NCBI GenBank assembly: GCA_902795745.1
Contig: CADBMG010000024.1
Coordinates: 1-17,534 of the forward strand
Source of the DNA: an uncultured Pseudomonadota bacterium
Lineage (GTDB): Bacteria > Pseudomonadota > Alphaproteobacteria > RF32 > CAG-239
DNA length: 17,534 nt
Direction: 5' to 3'
A program made the position numbers and the translations under genes. Positions 15,576-17,534 of the stretch are shown piece after piece; positions within the stretch are counted from its first letter, which is position 1; each line of letters opens with the position of its first letter. A model generated the notes under the pieces. That model had not been told where the DNA came from, did not search any database, and saw only the letters and a list, made by a program, of their open reading frames with translations.

Positions 15576-15875
15576 TTATTTTTTAGAAGTAGATTTTGTA
15601 TTGGTTTTAGCAACACTTGCTTTAGCAGCACTGGTTTTAGCTGTACTAGCTTTAGCGGTTGTTTTGCTACTGGTCTTTGTGGCAGTTGTCTTTTTGGTAG
15701 TATTATTACAACCGCATGACGAAGATGTTTTATTGCAAGTACCATACAATTGTTTAATTGCCTGATTCCAGAAATACTCATCTTTGCCACTAGGACAACC
15801 GGCATTTTGCCAGTTATAGTATGCAGCAACTCTTATGCTTTCTTCGCATACTGTTTTTTTATTTGTCGTAGACAT
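15576..15875 (-). CDS. DUF2934-like protein with a histone H1-like tail
   Basis: 99 residues. The N-terminal part (about 11-43, ESIRVAAYYNWQNAGCPSG then DEYFWNQAIKQL) resembles the short DUF2934 domain, whose pattern is I-x-x-x-A-Y-x-x-W-x-x-x-G-x-P-x-G-x-x-x-x-x-W. A Cys-containing linker (C47, C54, C56) leads to a Lys/Ala/Ser/Thr-rich tail (about 59-99) like bacterial histone H1-like proteins, containing four tandem pentapeptides (AKAST, AKTSA, AKASV, AKTNT). The tail suggests binding to DNA or another polyanion; the molecular function of DUF2934 is not known to me. Start: ATG 15875 with GGAGG (15882-15886 complement) six bases upstream. It has its own promoter and is divergent from glgB. 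Confidence 0.75.
   Translation of the reverse strand: MSTTNKKTVCEESIRVAAYYNWQNAGCPSGKDEYFWNQAIKQLYGTCNKTSSSCGCNNTTKKTTATKTSSKTTAKASTAKTSAAKASVAKTNTKSTSKK
15597..15656 (-). repeat. Four tandem 15-base units coding A-K-[AT]-[SN]-x
   Basis: The tail of the DUF2934-like gene carries four consecutive 15-base imperfect repeats, residues 74-93, each encoding Ala-Lys-Ala/Thr-Ser/Asn-x. Such in-frame repeats can gain or lose units by slippage, changing tail length without a frameshift. Confidence 0.65.
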
Positions 15876-15912
15876 ATTCGTCCTCCATAAAAATAAATAA
15901 ATTACTCTTTTT

Positions 15913-15948
15913 ACGCTCTCAGTATATATGCTTTTTAAAGAGCGTCAA
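15913..15948 (-). promoter_or_regulatory. Promoter of the DUF2934-like gene spanned by an inverted repeat
   Basis: On the minus strand TTGACG (15948-15943) and TATACT (15926-15921) are 16 bases apart, each one base from consensus. A perfect 7-base inverted repeat, ACGCTCT (15913-15919) and AGAGCGT (15939-15945), has one arm on the -35 and the other near the predicted start (about 15914). The geometry is that of a repressor operator. Confidence 0.65.
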
Positions 15949-16184
15949 TATTTAAAATGCAAAAAAAATATTCAGTGCAAAAAATATTAAAAACAGCTCT
16001 GTAAAAAATGCAGAAAATTACCAATTATTTTTATACAAAATTATAAAATGAGAGTACTAAAAATATTCCCTTTAAAATATGTGATTTAGCTTGCAATTTT
16101 AAAGATAAAATTTTATAGATATAAAGAATAGTTTTAATTGATGCAAACAAGTATTATTTTGCGATTAGTGTATAGGAGTAAATT
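15949..16184. other. AT-rich divergent region upstream of glgB, with candidate glgB promoter
   Basis: No gene is seen. A candidate glgB promoter is TTGCAA (16091-16096), 17 bases, TATAGA (16114-16119), predicting a start near 16126 and a leader of about 60 bases. Two similar A-rich units, TGC followed by an A run and TATT, lie at 15958-15972 and 15976-15988, 18 bases start to start. The glgB ribosome site AGGAG lies at 16175-16179. Confidence 0.4.
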
Positions 16185-17534
16185 ATGGAAAATCTATTAC
16201 CAAAAGAAGAAATTGAAGCCATTGTTAACGGCGATCACGGTAATGTTTTTGCGGTGTTGGGTATTCACCGCGACAAAGGTTCAAAAAAAGTTTTTATCCG
16301 AGCATTTAATCCGTTTGCCAAGTCAATAGAAGTAATTGATCAAAAAGGTAAAAATTTGGGGCAAATGTCACGTTTGGATGATCGGGGATTTTTCCAAATT
16401 AATTTTACTACCACTAAAGATTTTGCCTATAAGTTTCGCATTATGAATGATCAGGGACATACCTACGAGCAAGAAGATATTTATCGTTTTGCATCGACAA
16501 TAGGGGATATTGATGAATATTTGTTCGCTCAGGGAAATCATCGTGAAATCTATAAAAAACTCGGTTCACATGTCACGGAAATGGATGGGGTAAAAGGTGT
16601 TGCATTTGCAGTGTGGGCACCAAATGCCAAACGTGTTTCTGTTGTTGGCAGCTTTAATAACTGGGATGGTCGTGTCCACGTTATGCGCAAGCATATCAGC
16701 TGTGGTATTTGGGATATTTTCATTCCGGGATTGGTTGAGGGAGAATATTATAAGTTTGAGATTAAAACGCAGGACAATTGTATTTTATCCAAAGCTGACC
16801 CGATGGCAACTTTTTCCGAAGTAAGACCAAAAACTGCATCTATTGTATATGACATTAATCATTATCAATGGCAAGATGCCGAATGGATGAAATATCGGGA
16901 AAATTGCAATACGTATGACAAGCCGATGTCAATATATGAAGTGCACTTGGGTTCATGGCGGCGTAAAGGTGATGGTAGTGAGTTTTTAACCTATCGTGAA
17001 TTTGCTGACAGATTGGTACCTTATGTGTGCAATATGGGATTTACGCACGTTGAATTTTTGCCATTATGTGAGCATCCGTTTGATGCTTCATGGGGCTATC
17101 AGATTACCGGTTTGTTTGCCCCGACATCGCGTTTTGGCACACCTGATGATTTTCGTTACATGATTGATAAGTTTCATCAAGCCGGTATCAGTGTTATTAT
17201 GGATTGGGTTCCGGCACACTTTCCGAAAGATGGTCACGGTTTGGTGGAATTTGACGGCACTTGCTTATACGAGCACGCTGATCCGCGCAAAGGCGAACAC
17301 AAAGATTGGGGAACAAAAATCTATAATTACGGACGCACTGAAGTGTGTAATTTATTGTGTGCCAGTGCGCTCTATTGGCTTAAAGAGTTTCATATTGACG
17401 GACTACGGGTTGATGCAGTAGCTTCGATGCTTTATTTGGATTATTCCCGTAAAAATGGAGAATGGATTCCAAATGTTTACGGAGGCAACGAAAATTTGGA
17501 GGCAATTGCTTTTATCCGTAAAATGAATGAGCTG
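16185..17534 (+). CDS. glgB: 1,4-alpha-glucan branching enzyme GlgB (N-terminal part, cut by window end)
   Basis: 450 codons are open to the window edge without a stop; full GlgB is usually about 630-730 residues. The enzyme makes alpha-1,6 branches in glycogen by cutting an alpha-1,4 chain and transferring it. Visible are a GlgB N1 module (about 1-105, GDHGNVFAVLGIH), a CBM48 (about 129-215, AVWAPNAKRVSVVGSFNNWD) and the GH13 barrel: YEVHLGSW, GYQITGLFAPTSRFG, region I DWVPAHF (D340, H345) and region II DGLRVDAVASMLYLDY with the nucleophile D410. Spacing matches E. coli GlgB with an offset of five. Start: ATG 16185 with AGGAG five bases upstream. It is divergent from the DUF2934-like gene; other glycogen genes may follow to the right. 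Confidence 0.95.
   Translation, partial: MENLLPKEEIEAIVNGDHGNVFAVLGIHRDKGSKKVFIRAFNPFAKSIEVIDQKGKNLGQMSRLDDRGFFQINFTTTKDFAYKFRIMNDQGHTYEQEDIYRFASTIGDIDEYLFAQGNHREIYKKLGSHVTEMDGVKGVAFAVWAPNAKRVSVVGSFNNWDGRVHVMRKHISCGIWDIFIPGLVEGEYYKFEIKTQDNCILSKADPMATFSEVRPKTASIVYDINHYQWQDAEWMKYRENCNTYDKPMSIYEVHLGSWRRKGDGSEFLTYREFADRLVPYVCNMGFTHVEFLPLCEHPFDASWGYQITGLFAPTSRFGTPDDFRYMIDKFHQAGISVIMDWVPAHFPKDGHGLVEFDGTCLYEHADPRKGEHKDWGTKIYNYGRTEVCNLLCASALYWLKEFHIDGLRVDAVASMLYLDYSRKNGEWIPNVYGGNENLEAIAFIRKMNEL

Noticed and set aside
15542..15829. Leu/Val/Lys-repeat frame overlapping the DUF2934-like gene
   Set aside because: It is the shifted reading of the 15-base tandem repeats; the other frame has the GGAGG ribosome site and a recognisable domain.
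16138..16329. Plus-strand frame starting just before glgB
   Set aside because: It overlaps the glgB start in a different frame, has no ribosome site and no recognisable product.
1..17534. tRNA, rRNA, CRISPR arrays, defence or toxin-antitoxin systems, prophage genes
   Set aside because: I looked on both strands and saw no cloverleaf, regularly spaced repeats or diagnostic protein motifs for any of these.

Overview
This window looks like a chromosomal segment of an AT-rich, low-GC alphaproteobacterium, possibly one of the uncultured gut or host-associated lineages. The lineage call is inference. It rests on the gene order rne / amiC-type amidase / mrcA / prfB, which I recall as a conserved alphaproteobacterial cluster, on the RNase E layout with a long acidic insertion in its S1 domain, and on the pilin-like protein with an Arg-Ser-Met-Ile-Glu mature N-terminus. 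No rRNA, tRNA, CRISPR array or phage genes were seen.

Layout. Positions 1-63 are the last 20 codons of what looks like an IS110-family transposase, followed by about 200 bases of non-coding, hairpin-forming DNA. A minus-strand block runs from about 6.4 kb down to 0.3 kb: RNase E (4062-6422), an M48/BepA-like periplasmic protease overlapping it by 25 bases, smpB with its own strong promoter, a membrane-anchored ankyrin protein, and a type IV pilin-like protein with its own promoter and terminator. A small plus-strand membrane-protein gene (1933-2160) sits between smpB and the ankyrin gene. A 450-base divergent region (6423-6872) then separates rne from a plus-strand operon: amiC-type amidase, mrcA (PBP1A), prfB (release factor 2, with a programmed +1 frameshift), a large AsmA/YhdP-like protein and a small HAD-like protein. 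From mrcA onward these genes are tightly packed or overlapping. A shared terminator (15531-15563) separates this operon from a convergent DUF2934-like gene with a histone H1-like tail. That gene is divergent from glgB, which runs off the right edge of the window.

Functionally the window is mostly housekeeping. It covers RNA decay (RNase E) and ribosome rescue and termination (SmpB, RF2). It also covers envelope growth and quality control: amidase and PBP1A for peptidoglycan, the AsmA-like protein for outer-membrane lipid homeostasis, and the M48 protease for outer-membrane assembly. GlgB begins a glycogen locus.

I did not find a clear undescribed system. The best second looks are the prfB recoding site, the HAD-like protein with Asp-Phe-His in place of Asp-x-Asp, the DUF2934/H1-tail gene beside glgB with an inverted repeat around its promoter, the possible IS110-type structured end at the left edge, the orphan pilin, and several inverted repeats placed on promoters.
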